Source: Blastopirellula retiformator
Lineage (GTDB): Bacteria; Planctomycetota; Planctomycetia; Pirellulales; Pirellulaceae
Length of the DNA: 64,000 bases
Direction: 5' to 3'
NCBI RefSeq assembly: GCF_007859755.1
Contig: NZ_SJPF01000008.1
Location: 4,878 to 68,877, forward strand
The notes under the pieces are model-generated. The model searched no databases, was not told where the DNA came from, and saw only the letters and a list, made by a program, of their open reading frames with translations. Of the stretch, positions 16,441-24,846 are shown in pieces (the stretch's first letter is position 1; the number at the start of each line of letters is the position of its first letter). The translations under genes were made by a program, and so were the position numbers.

Positions 16441-18021
16441 ATGCTCGGCCCTGGCCAAACTCCTCATGATCAGCTTGCCGCGGGCGAAAAGTCGACCGCC
16501 GCGCCTTTGGGGCTGACCGACTATCTGCTGAAGATCTTGAACGCGCGGGTCTACGATGTGGCGATCGAGTCGCCGCTAGAAAAGGCGACCCGATTGTCGA
16601 AGCGGCTCGGCAATGCGGTTTACCTCAAGCGAGAGGACAATCAGCCGTCGTTCAGCTTCAAGCTGCGCGGCGCCTACAACAAAATGGCTCACCTGTCGCC
16701 AGAGCAACTGTCGCGCGGCGTCATTTGCGCTTCGGCCGGAAATCACGCCCAGGGGGTCGCGCTAAGCGCTCATCGGCTTGGGAGTCGCGCTTTAATCGTG
16801 ATGCCGGTCACCACCCCCAAGTTGAAGATCGAAGCGGTCCGCGCCTTCCATGGAGAAGTGACGCTGCATGGCGAAAGCTATACCGACGCTTACAACCACG
16901 CCACCGAGATCGCCGCCGAGCAGGGACTGACCTTCGTGCATCCGTTTGACGATCCCGAAGTGATCGCCGGACAGGGGACGATTGCGCTGGAAGTTTTGCA
17001 GCAATTGCAGCAACCGATCCACGCCATTTTTTGTGCGATTGGGGGCGGTGGATTGATTTCGGGGGTCGCCGCCTACGTAAAGGCGGTTCAGCCCGAGATC
17101 AAGGTGATTGGCGTCCAGGTCGCCGACTCCAACGCGATGGTCCAATCGGTCGCCGCGGGACAGCGAGTGCAGTTGAGCGAAGTTGGACTATTCTCCGACG
17201 GCACCGCGGTAAAGCTGGTCGGGGAAGAGACGTTCCGGATTACGCAGGCGCTGGTCGATGAGTTTATCGTCGTCGACAACGATTCGGTATGCGCCGCGAT
17301 CAAGGATGTGTTTGAGGATACTCGCAGCATCTTGGAGCCTGCGGGCGCACTCAGCGTCGCTGGTCTGAAGAAGTACGTGGCCCAGAAGGGCGCCGTCGAC
17401 GAAAATCTGGTCGCGGTCACCTGCGGCGCCAACATGAACTTCGATCGACTGCGCTTCGTCGCCGAGCGGGCCGAATTGGGCGAACAGCGTGAAGCCCTGT
17501 TCGCCGTCACCATTCCCGAACAGCCAGGCAGCTTCAAGCGGCTGTGCGAGATCTTGGGAACCCGCGGCATTACCGAGTTCAACTACCGCATGGCCGATAA
17601 CGCTCAGGCCCATGTCTTCGTCGGACTAACGACATCCAGCCGCCAAGATACCGAGGCGACGATCGACAAGCTGAACGAGCATGGTTTTGTCGCGGTTGAT
17701 TTGACCAACGATGAGCTCTCGAAGATGCATGTCCGCTATATGGTCGGCGGACGGAGCCCGCACGTTACGAACGAGCGACTCTATCGCTTTGATTTTCCCG
17801 AACGCCCCGGCGCGCTGATGAAATTCCTATCGCACATGCCGCCCAGTTGGAACATCAGCCTGTTTCACTATCGCAGCCAAGGTGGCGACGTCGGGCGGAT
17901 CCTGGCCGGGATTCAAGTTCCCGAGAGCGAGTTGCCAGGCGTCGATGAGTTTCTGAGCGGTTTGGCCTATCCCTGCGTCGACGAGACCGAGAACCCGGCG
18001 TATCGGTTGTTCTTGCAGTAG
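16441..18021 (+). CDS. ilvA: Threonine ammonia-lyase, biosynthetic
   Basis: 526 residues. PLP-dependent deamination of threonine to 2-oxobutanoate, the first step toward isoleucine. Catalytic domain: SFKLRGAYNK with the PLP lysine at residue 74, SAGNHAQGVA for phosphate/substrate binding, and the glycine-rich loop AIGGGGLISG; CGANMN ends the catalytic domain near residue 335. Two ACT-like regulatory repeats follow (LFAVTIPEQPGSFKRLCEIL near 360 and RFDFPERPGALMKFLSHMP near 455), so feedback control by isoleucine/valine is expected. Length and two C-terminal repeats match the biosynthetic IlvA, not the short catabolic enzyme. Confidence 0.95.
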   Translation: MLGPGQTPHDQLAAGEKSTAAPLGLTDYLLKILNARVYDVAIESPLEKATRLSKRLGNAVYLKREDNQPSFSFKLRGAYNKMAHLSPEQLSRGVICASAGNHAQGVALSAHRLGSRALIVMPVTTPKLKIEAVRAFHGEVTLHGESYTDAYNHATEIAAEQGLTFVHPFDDPEVIAGQGTIALEVLQQLQQPIHAIFCAIGGGGLISGVAAYVKAVQPEIKVIGVQVADSNAMVQSVAAGQRVQLSEVGLFSDGTAVKLVGEETFRITQALVDEFIVVDNDSVCAAIKDVFEDTRSILEPAGALSVAGLKKYVAQKGAVDENLVAVTCGANMNFDRLRFVAERAELGEQREALFAVTIPEQPGSFKRLCEILGTRGITEFNYRMADNAQAHVFVGLTTSSRQDTEATIDKLNEHGFVAVDLTNDELSKMHVRYMVGGRSPHVTNERLYRFDFPERPGALMKFLSHMPPSWNISLFHYRSQGGDVGRILAGIQVPESELPGVDEFLSGLAYPCVDETENPAYRLFLQ

Positions 18022-18054
18022 AGCGGTAACAGCCTAACCCAGTTGGTAGGTTGG

Positions 18055-18125
18055 GAGCCGCGAAGAGCTATGCTCTAGGCCTGGCGAGGTTGGAAAATGC
18101 CACGATGGCATTTTTCAACAGGCAG
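18055..18125 (+). mobile_element. Right-half fragment B of the 149-bp MITE-like element
   Basis: About 71 bp corresponding to the right half of the element at 23010-23166, from GAGCCGCGAAGAGC to the terminal CAGGCAG, followed by TTAG. The left half is missing; upstream sequence is unrelated. It contains the AAAATGCCA-CGA-TGGCATTTT hairpin followed by T residues, between convergent genes ending at 18021 and 18144. Confidence 0.8.
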
Positions 18126-18143
18126 TTAGCGTCTGTCAGCCAG

Positions 18144-18932
18144 CTAAAACATTCGGATCAACAACCGGATGCCGACAAAGCAGAGGGCCAACGCCAGCAT
18201 CTTGACGATCAGCGAGCCTTTCAGCTTGGTCGAGACGGCGGCGCCGATTGGGGCGCCCATCATCACGCCGACCGCCAGATACATGGTGGTCGAGAGCTCG
18301 CCTTGAAACTCGCCCATGCAGACATGCGTGATCGTTGCGGTCAACGCGATGAACGTCAGTACGAAGTGCGAGGTGGCGGTGGCGAAATGGGGCGGCATGT
18401 GCAGCGCACGAATCAGGAACGGCACATGAATGATGCCGCCGCCAATCCCCAGCAAGCTGGAGACCACGCCGATGTAGGCGCTGCCGAGCGAACCGATCAA
18501 CATCCGCGGACCGCTGATTGGCTGGTTGTTGTCGTCGTCCAGCTTCGCCGAGCCGAGCGGATTAGAAAATAGCCACCCGCCGATCAGCACCAACAGCGTG
18601 CCAAAGATCGGATCGAACAACTGCCGCGGCATCGTGCGGACGAGCATCGTGCCGAGGATGGCGCCGGGAATGCCTGCGACGGTGAAGATGGTTCCGGCGC
18701 GATAGTCGATGCGGCCCATTCGCATGTAGGCGACGGTGCCGGAATAGGCGTTGAAGAAAACGACCGCCAGAGAGATCGCCGTGATTTTGGCGGGCGACTC
18801 ATCCGGCATCATCATCAGCAAGATCGGCACCAGGACCGATCCGCCACCGGCGCCCACCAAGGTTCCGTAGGCGCCAACCAGAAACCCGATTGGTGCGTAC
18901 CGGAGAAAATCTTGCATCTCAGGCGAGAGCAT
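18144..18932 (-). CDS. TauE/SafE-family sulfite/organosulfur exporter
   Basis: 262 residues, about eight transmembrane helices. The two family repeats are visible: APIGFLVGAYGTLVGAGGGS near the N-terminus and GVVSSLLGIGGGIIHVPFLI in the second half, each with the glycine-rich G.GGG motif preceding a VP. Family members export sulfite, sulfoacetate or similar anions, or move them in either direction; the substrate is not determinable. Start ATG 18932 (a TTG one codon earlier is possible). Nine to twelve bp upstream on the same strand ends a 54-residue membrane protein gene, so the two are likely co-expressed. Confidence 0.9.
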   Translation of the reverse strand: MLSPEMQDFLRYAPIGFLVGAYGTLVGAGGGSVLVPILLMMMPDESPAKITAISLAVVFFNAYSGTVAYMRMGRIDYRAGTIFTVAGIPGAILGTMLVRTMPRQLFDPIFGTLLVLIGGWLFSNPLGSAKLDDDNNQPISGPRMLIGSLGSAYIGVVSSLLGIGGGIIHVPFLIRALHMPPHFATATSHFVLTFIALTATITHVCMGEFQGELSTTMYLAVGVMMGAPIGAAVSTKLKGSLIVKMLALALCFVGIRLLIRMF

Positions 18933-18944
18933 CAACGCGCCCCT

Positions 18945-19109
18945 TTAGATCTGAAAGTCGAACGGAGGTCCTGGCGGCCGCTCCGAGTCGCGGGCGTCGG
19001 TCTTGCTGGGGGGCGTTGGCGGCCAAAGCCACTCGAAAACGACGTGAGTACCCCATCCCCATGCAAGCGGAATAATCACGCTGGCGGCGATCAACAGGGG
19101 AGTGCTCAA
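18945..19109 (-). CDS. 54-residue single-pass membrane protein
   Basis: A short frame starting with TTG at 19109, preceded by GGAGAAAAC at a suitable distance. The product has one N-terminal membrane helix (STPLLIAASVIIPLAWGWG), then FEWLWPPTPP and a hydrophilic, Pro-rich tail ending PPFDFQI. The sequence looks like a real membrane microprotein (clean hydrophobic/hydrophilic division) and sits immediately upstream of the TauE/SafE exporter on the same strand. No known function; a role as exporter subunit is only suggested by position. Confidence 0.6.
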   Translation of the reverse strand: MSTPLLIAASVIIPLAWGWGTHVVFEWLWPPTPPSKTDARDSERPPGPPFDFQI

Positions 19110-19744
19110 ACCGGTTTTCTCCGTGGCTCAAGGGGGCGACTCTCCGATTGTACGGATCTGGCCAGTGTCGCCAACCGCGGACGTATGGTTTGGGCGAAGG
19201 GGAAATTTCTCCCCGATTGCGGCTATTCGCGGCTCGTTTGTCGGTTCTGGCGAAGAGATCGCGGGATTCCGCGGGAGGGAAGCGATTTTTCCCCTATTCA
19301 AATCGAGCCAGAAGGTTACAATTCCACACTTGAACCAAGCCGGGAGATTGATTCCCGTCGGTTCAATAGAGTTGAGCACGCACCGGCGCTCGAAAGAGGC
19401 GTCGGTTGATCTACTTCAATCTTTTGGCCCGGCTTCTTCGGAATTGCCTGGCGTTCAAGATCTCAGACTGGCATTAATCGCTTCCTTTCATTCGGCCGCT
19501 CGCCTTTAGGCTTGCGAATCTGCAATGACAGGCCGAATGAACGCGACCAGCTCGCGGCCGATCTGCAAGTAGCGGATCTTTGCGTCTCTCGACAGGCGAC
19601 TCATGCACGCGCCGATTCCTTACCGGGATCAAAATGCGTCTTGAAGGTCGCCAGACGCCGCTGGAGCGAACCCTTGTAAGGTCCTCGATGATCGCGGACT
19701 GCGCTCATGGCGGTCGGATTGCACTTAAACAGGTTAGGATTGAA
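19110..19744. other. Long gene-free interval upstream of the DEAD-box helicase
   Basis: About 635 bp with no frame resembling a protein. It probably holds the promoter and a long 5' leader of the helicase gene; long leaders are common for cold-shock DEAD-box genes, but no specific motif was recognised. Confidence 0.4.
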
Positions 19745-21151
19745 TTGAGTATTTCGAGTTTCCGTGAATTGCAGCTGAGCGAATCGATCCAAGAAGCGCT
19801 GGCCGCCGAAAACTACCACACCCCGACCCCGATCCAAGGTCAGGCGATTCCGCACCTGCTGGAAGGGAGCGACCTGATCGGTTGTGCCCAGACCGGTACC
19901 GGCAAGACCGCCGCGTTCGCGTTGCCGATCTTGAATCAGCTAGAGCAAGGTCGCCGTCGCGCTGACCCATGTGCGCCCCGGGTCTTGGTCTTGTCGCCGA
20001 CCCGCGAACTGGCGACCCAGATCGCCGAGAGCTTCAAGACGTATGGTCGTAACATCAAGTTCCGGCTGACCACCATCTTTGGCGGCGTCGGCCAAAACCC
20101 GCAGGTCCGAGCTTTGAAACGCGGCGTGCACATCGCGATCGCCACGCCGGGCCGCCTGATCGACTTGATGGATCAAGGCTACGTCGATCTAAGCCAAACG
20201 ACGACCTTCGTCCTGGACGAAGCCGATCGGATGCTCGACATGGGCTTTTTGCCCGCGCTGAAGACGATCATTTCGGAGCTGCCGGAAAAGCGTCAGACCG
20301 TTTTCTTCACCGCGACCATGCCGCCCAAGGTCGCCCAGTTGGCTGGCGGCCTGTTGCAAAACCCGATTCGCGTCGAGGTCGCTCCCGAGTCGACCACCGC
20401 CGAACGCGTTGAGCAACGCGTGCTGTACGTCAACCAAAACGATAAGCGGGCGTTGCTCGAACATTCGCTGCAAGGCGAAGGGGTCGGCCGTACGCTCGTC
20501 TTTACCAAAACCAAGCATGGCGCCGATCGATTGGCCAAAGACTTGAACGCCTCTGGGATTCGCAGCGATGCGATCCATGGCAACAAGACGCAGAATAAGC
20601 GTAATCGTGCACTGGAAAGCTTCCGTAAGGGGCGCACCCAGGTGTTGGTCGCCACGGACGTCGCCGCTCGCGGTATCGATGTCGATGGCGTCACCCACGT
20701 CGTTAACTACGATCTGCCGATCGATCCCGAAAGCTACGTCCACCGCATTGGCCGTACGGGCCGCGCTGGTCGCGAAGGGATCGCGTTGTCGTTCTGCGAT
20801 CATGGCGAAATCGGCGCCTTGCGTGCCATTGAACGCCTGATTCGGATGTCGATCGTCGTGGACGCCGAACACCCGTTCCATTTTGAACCCCGTTCGCGTG
20901 GACCGCGCAGCGGCGGTGGCGGACCGCGTCGCAAGTATGGCAAGCCGTACGGACGTTCGGGCGGCGGCAACCGAAGCCAAAGCGGCGGCTCGGGCGGCAG
21001 CAAGTATGGCGGCGATCGCCAGAGCGGCGGCGAATCATCGGGCGAACGTCCGAAGTCGTACGGCCAGGGTGGTCGCGGCGGCTCGAAACGCCCAGGCGGA
21101 AAACGCCCCTTCGGCGGGAAGCCAAAACGCCGAACCGGCGGCGAACGCTAA
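19745..21151 (+). CDS. DEAD-box ATP-dependent RNA helicase
   Basis: About 468 residues. Unwinds RNA duplexes in ribosome assembly or mRNA turnover. Motifs in order: Q-motif region FRELQLSESIQEAL...PTPIQGQAIP, Walker A AQTGTGKT (motif I), PTRELATQ (Ia), TPGRLID (Ib), VLDEADRMLDMGF (II), TATMP (III, usually SAT), TLVFTKTKHGADRL (IV), ARGIDVDGVTHVVNYD (V) and HRIGRTGRAG (VI). A Gly/Arg/Ser-rich tail of ~90 residues follows, typical of RhlE-like proteins and likely RNA-binding. The homologous region begins at about 19750, so TTG 19745, with TTAGGA just upstream, is preferred over the longer frame from 19580. A strong terminator follows. Confidence 0.9.
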   Translation: MSISSFRELQLSESIQEALAAENYHTPTPIQGQAIPHLLEGSDLIGCAQTGTGKTAAFALPILNQLEQGRRRADPCAPRVLVLSPTRELATQIAESFKTYGRNIKFRLTTIFGGVGQNPQVRALKRGVHIAIATPGRLIDLMDQGYVDLSQTTTFVLDEADRMLDMGFLPALKTIISELPEKRQTVFFTATMPPKVAQLAGGLLQNPIRVEVAPESTTAERVEQRVLYVNQNDKRALLEHSLQGEGVGRTLVFTKTKHGADRLAKDLNASGIRSDAIHGNKTQNKRNRALESFRKGRTQVLVATDVAARGIDVDGVTHVVNYDLPIDPESYVHRIGRTGRAGREGIALSFCDHGEIGALRAIERLIRMSIVVDAEHPFHFEPRSRGPRSGGGGPRRKYGKPYGRSGGGNRSQSGGSGGSKYGGDRQSGGESSGERPKSYGQGGRGGSKRPGGKRPFGGKPKRRTGGER

Positions 21152-21160
21152 GACGCACAG

Positions 21161-21196
21161 GCCGAAAGCAGGGTAACTTGCTTTCGGCTTTTTTAG
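21161..21196 (+). terminator. Rho-independent terminator of the helicase gene
   Basis: Perfect stem GCCGAAAGCA / TGCTTTCGGC with an 8-nt loop (GGGTAACT), followed by TTTTTT. Confidence 0.9.
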
Positions 21197-21326
21197 TTCT
21201 TGATGAAGAAGTCTTCGAGAGTTGTGGGCTTGGCTCGACGATCTCGGTGACGACGGTTAGCCTGGGCTGTGACGGTAGACGCTTCGCATTTTGGGGCCCT
21301 GCCAGTCGCGTCCACGGAAAACCTTA

Positions 21327-22268
21327 ATGAGTCAAGACAGCATGATTCGAGCGGCGACAGTAGCAGGTTGGGTTTGGCTGGGAATGTTCGGCGTCGCGCT
21401 TGCGCAGCAAACCGCGTCTTGGCAGTTGCGAGATCACTTGCCGATCGAGCAGTTCACGCTGCAGGCCCATCGGGGCGCCGGCGAACTGTCGGAAGAAAAT
21501 ACGCTGGAAGCGTTTGAACTTGGCTGGAGCCTGAATTGCATCCCAGAAGCGGATGTGCGGACGACCAAAGATGGCGTCATCGTAGCGTTCCACGACGCCA
21601 ACTTTGCCCGGGTGGCAAAAGACGTCACGCCGGAACTGGCCAAGCAGGGCGTGAAAGACCTGACGCTGGACCAACTGCGTCAGTTGGATGTCGGATCGTG
21701 GAAGGGGAGCGATTTTGAGAATCGCCAAACGCCGACGTTGGCCGAGGTTTTCGCCTTGATGCGGAAAGATCGTTCGCGGCGACTCTATCTCGACTGGAAA
21801 GACGCCGACCTGCCGCAGTTGGCCGCGCTGGTCAAGAAGGAGGATGTTGAAAGTCAGGTGATCTTTGCGTCGACCCTTTATCCGAAACTGCAGGAGTGGA
21901 TGCGGCTCTCGCCACATTCGCAAACGCTACTTTGGATGCGCGGCGATGACGCCAAATTGGAGAAGCGGTTTGACGAGCTTCGCGCAACCGACTTTGCCGA
22001 CGTGACCCAACTGCAGATCCATGTGCACCTGACCAAGCCAGCCGACCAGGTGAAGCGAACCGATATCAATCCGTTTAAAGAGACCGATGCGTTTCTGATC
22101 GCTCGCGGCGAAGAGTTGCGCAAACGCGGGATCTTGTATCAGACGCTTCCTTATGGCGGAGCGAGCGAGGTGATCTATTTGAAGCTGCTTGATCTCGGCT
22201 TCATGTCGTTCGCGACCGATCATCCGCACATCACGTGGAACGCCGTTAACGAGCACTACGCCGAGTAG
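21327..22268 (+). CDS. Glycerophosphodiester phosphodiesterase family protein
   Basis: 313 residues with a signal peptide (to about VALAQQ). The GDPD active-site block is intact: TLQAHRGAGELSEENTLEAF has the HR and EN(T) residues, and PEADVRTTKDGVIVAFHD the metal-binding E/D and the second catalytic His. The rest is a TIM-barrel with a C-terminal region LLDLGFMSFATDHP. It should hydrolyse glycerophosphodiesters to glycerol-3-phosphate and an alcohol, here in the periplasm. Start ATG 21327 (MSQDSMIRAATV); ATG 21342 is possible. Confidence 0.9.
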   Translation: MSQDSMIRAATVAGWVWLGMFGVALAQQTASWQLRDHLPIEQFTLQAHRGAGELSEENTLEAFELGWSLNCIPEADVRTTKDGVIVAFHDANFARVAKDVTPELAKQGVKDLTLDQLRQLDVGSWKGSDFENRQTPTLAEVFALMRKDRSRRLYLDWKDADLPQLAALVKKEDVESQVIFASTLYPKLQEWMRLSPHSQTLLWMRGDDAKLEKRFDELRATDFADVTQLQIHVHLTKPADQVKRTDINPFKETDAFLIARGEELRKRGILYQTLPYGGASEVIYLKLLDLGFMSFATDHPHITWNAVNEHYAE

Positions 22269-22274
22269 TCAGAT

Positions 22275-22337
22275 GTAGGGCAGGCCGTGCTTGCCGATGG
22301 AGACCGGTTTGATCTTGGCAGGCACGGCCTGCCCTAC
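22275..22337. repeat. Inverted pair of REP palindromes (BIME-like)
   Basis: Plus-strand unit 22275-22295 reads GTAG-GGCAGGC-CGT-GCTTGCC; the minus-strand unit 22317-22337 is GTAG-GGCAGGC-CGT-GCCTGCC; 21 bp separate them. GTAG followed by a 7-bp stem and 3-nt loop is the architecture of REP sequences mobilised by RAYT transposases. The unit at 9365-9385 belongs to the same family. The TAG of the second GTAG is the stop codon of the DUF2239 gene. Confidence 0.75.
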
Positions 22338-22918
22338 TTGGCGAACGCGGCGGCGCCCAAGCGTTTGATGTAATTCGTCACATCAACCGGCCAGGTTGCC
22401 GACATCTCCTCGAACCGGGCAAGGTCCCCCGCGAACAACGCCCGGTTCGCTTCTTCAAATCCAACCAGGTCGCCCGCCATATCGGCCATGAAATGATAGG
22501 CGGCTTCTTGCGAGCGACGCACCCGATCGGCAGGTCCGCTGACGCGTTTCGCTTCTTCGACTAATCGCCGCAACGCCGCCGACGCGCCGCCTGGCTGTGT
22601 GTCGAGCCACTGCCAATGGCGGGGGAGCAACTTCACTTCCCGGACTACCGCTTTTCGTTGCGGGCGCTTGGCGGCGTGAATCGCGTCGTCTTGAGCCCAG
22701 CGGTCGGCCGAGTCCAGTCGATCCAGAATCTCTTCGAGGCTGCCATAGAAATCGAAGTCGACCAACGTTCCTGTAGCGTCCTCGTAAACCAGGACCTCTA
22801 AATCGTTGTCCGCCTGCATCGCCTGCCAGACGGCCGGGGCGACTGTCGCCAGTTCTCCCGATCCGATTTGGCGAGTGCCAGCAAAGGCGGTGCATTGCGT
22901 TGGCGCTGTGGTCGCCAT
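22334..22918 (-). CDS. DUF2239 family protein
   Basis: 194 residues, cytoplasmic, no membrane helices. Recognised from the pattern CTAFAGTRQIGSGELA at the N-terminus, VLVYEDATG, VDFDFYGSLEEIL, the highly typical REVKLLPRHWQWLDTQPGGA block (about residues 95-114) followed by LRRLVEEAKR, and the ending FEEMSATWPVDVTNYIKRL. The biochemical role of the family is unknown. Its stop codon is inside a REP palindrome, so the last residues and stop may have been supplied by the repeat. Confidence 0.85.
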   Translation of the reverse strand: MATTAPTQCTAFAGTRQIGSGELATVAPAVWQAMQADNDLEVLVYEDATGTLVDFDFYGSLEEILDRLDSADRWAQDDAIHAAKRPQRKAVVREVKLLPRHWQWLDTQPGGASAALRRLVEEAKRVSGPADRVRRSQEAAYHFMADMAGDLVGFEEANRALFAGDLARFEEMSATWPVDVTNYIKRLGAAAFAK

Positions 22919-23009
22919 TGTCGTCTCCCCTAAGTGTTGCCGTCTCGGAAGTTTATCGAGATAGGGAGCGACGGCAAGTCGGGGTTACGGTGGGAGAGTT
23001 CGTGTTGGC

Positions 23010-23166
23010 TTAGCAGTCCGTTGATTTTCTCGACGGACTGCGTGATCGCATGGATGCGATCCCAAAATAGCGACGTAAGTCGTTATATTGCGAGCCGCGA
23101 AGAGCTACGCTCTGAGCCTGGCGAGGTTGGAAAATGCCACGATGGCATTTTTCAACAGGCAGTTAG
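23010..23166 (+). mobile_element. Intact 149-bp MITE-like element (copy C) with TTAG duplication
   Basis: The core is 23014-23162 (149 bp), flanked by TTAG at 23010-23013 and 23163-23166. The ends are imperfect inverted repeats: left CAGTCCGTTGA, right (complement) CTGCCTGTTGA, 8 of 11 identical. Inside are five hairpins: CAGTCCG/CGGACTG, GATCGCA/TGCGATC, AATAGCGAC/GTCGTTATT, AGAGC/GCTCT and a long GTTGGAAAATGCCA/TGGCATTTTTCAAC. There is no coding capacity. The right TTAG overlaps the TAA stop of the minus-strand gene ending at 23163. Confidence 0.9.
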
Positions 23167-24635
23167 AATTCGACCTGGTATTTCTGCGTCATGTGACGAC
23201 GGATATCGGCGGTCGCAGCGTCGAGTTGTTGTATCACGGAATTGGCGGAGCTGGCGCCACGAATCTGTTCCTGCGAGCGGACGATCGCTCGTTGACGGCC
23301 TGTCTCGTTCGGGTTGTTTTCGTAGGACCAACCATACCAGCCATACGACTGAACGTTGACCTGATTGGGAACTTGCTGTTGACGAAGTCGCGATGCGGCG
23401 GCGGCGTCGGTGACGTTAACCTGACCGGTACGCAGCGCCGTCGAAACTAGTCGTCCATAGTCAAGCATGTCGGCGTCGACATGCAGCATTGGCAAGCGAT
23501 CAATCTTGCGAGCGTACTTACCGAACCAAACGCTGATCTGGCCCAACGTCTGCCGTCCCTTTTTGTCGTTTCGCAAATCTTCCAGCAGCGATTCAACCGA
23601 ATGGAAGTAGCTTTGCGTCGCCGCGATAACGACTTGACGTTCAGCTTCTTCATCTCCCATTTGCTCTTCGTCGGCATGGGCGGCGTAGAGTCCGGGAGGC
23701 ATATCTAGCAAGCTTAGAATTCGCCGCAGCCCACTATGCGACAACGGACCGGTTAATTGAATGCGTTTGCCCTGCAGCGAAACGTCCCATTGATCAAGGT
23801 CTTCCAGAACCAGACCGTTATTGCTCAGCGATTTGAGAATTAGCGGTTTGGCGGCGTCTCCCAGGGCCGTGACGTCTTGCTCAAAGTCAACTTTGACGGC
23901 GCCGGTCATCGTTCGGTCGACCGTTACGCCCAGCGTCATGCCGCGGATCGAGGCGATCGCACGGCTCAAAGAATCGAGATCGCCGTTAAGCTTCTCCGCG
24001 ACTGCCGAACTGGCCAAGCGCGATTTGACGACCGATGGCGCGATGGCGCCTCTCAGGTCGATCGCCAAAATGATCGGTGAACTAGTTTCCGCATACGATT
24101 GAGCCTCTTTCAGGTATGGGGAAAGGCCGCCGAGAGCATTGGCGTCATAGCGGGCGAGCCAACGATCGACATCTTGGCGATTCGCAGGCATCCCCATCGC
24201 AACAAACCGCTTACCAAACTGAACGACGTAGACGTCGCCAGGCAGTACGGCGACGTCTCGTTCGGCCAAGCGGTCGAGCGTGCCGTTGAAGTTGACCGCC
24301 AATTTCGGAAGCGAAGGTTCGTGCGACGTTTCCAGCAAGCCAATTTGCCACTCAGGAGTCATCCCCTGGATCTGCATTTTTGCGCCGCCCAAGAAATGAG
24401 TGGCCGAGGGGGGGACGATTTCGAGTCCCGCGTCGAATAGTTTCTCACGCTGCTCGGCCCACTTCTCCTGCTTGGCTAAGGGCGTATCTTGCAGCTTGGC
24501 GAAGTCGATCATTAGCACCGTATTGGCGCCGTCTGGCAATTTGCGAACCAGGTCTTGGAATTGACCGTGCGATGTTTGCGTCAACAAAACGAGGACGAAG
24601 AGACAAAAGGTCGAGATGAATTGACGCGAAAACAT
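23163..24635 (-). CDS. Secreted planctomycete hypothetical protein
   Basis: 490 residues with a signal peptide (MFSRQFISTFCLFVLVLLTQTSHG). Not matched to a named family. The mature part begins LVRKLPDGANTVLMIDFAKL, a beginning seen in planctomycete secreted proteins related to the N-terminal half of the DUF1559 fusion at 2413. It has alternating strands and helices, a Gln/Asn-rich region with tyrosines and tryptophans (QVNVQSYGWYGWSYENN) near residue 430, and a helical C-terminus. The stop codon TAA is part of the TTAG flanking MITE copy C, so the 3' end abuts the element directly. Confidence 0.7.
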   Translation of the reverse strand: MFSRQFISTFCLFVLVLLTQTSHGQFQDLVRKLPDGANTVLMIDFAKLQDTPLAKQEKWAEQREKLFDAGLEIVPPSATHFLGGAKMQIQGMTPEWQIGLLETSHEPSLPKLAVNFNGTLDRLAERDVAVLPGDVYVVQFGKRFVAMGMPANRQDVDRWLARYDANALGGLSPYLKEAQSYAETSSPIILAIDLRGAIAPSVVKSRLASSAVAEKLNGDLDSLSRAIASIRGMTLGVTVDRTMTGAVKVDFEQDVTALGDAAKPLILKSLSNNGLVLEDLDQWDVSLQGKRIQLTGPLSHSGLRRILSLLDMPPGLYAAHADEEQMGDEEAERQVVIAATQSYFHSVESLLEDLRNDKKGRQTLGQISVWFGKYARKIDRLPMLHVDADMLDYGRLVSTALRTGQVNVTDAAAASRLRQQQVPNQVNVQSYGWYGWSYENNPNETGRQRAIVRSQEQIRGASSANSVIQQLDAATADIRRHMTQKYQVEF

Positions 24636-24846
24636 CAGGCGGATTCCTCTTTAGCGTTGCTGTTGGCTCGACAAGGGTTTCCCTCCAACGAGGGTTGGCT
24701 GGGCCAGTCGAAGCTTTAAGTAGAAACTGTCATTTTGAAGGTTTAATGAAGAATTTCCCGCCGATCCACGAAACTTTCGCTGTCTACTGGAGTTCGGTTA
24801 GGAGAGTTGGCAATGATTGAACGTCTAACAAACGGGAGCGGCTACA

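Noticed and set aside
19102-19509. Plus-strand frame of 135 codons upstream of the helicase
   Set aside because: No Shine-Dalgarno, no recognisable features, and it overlaps the 54-residue membrane-protein gene on the other strand.
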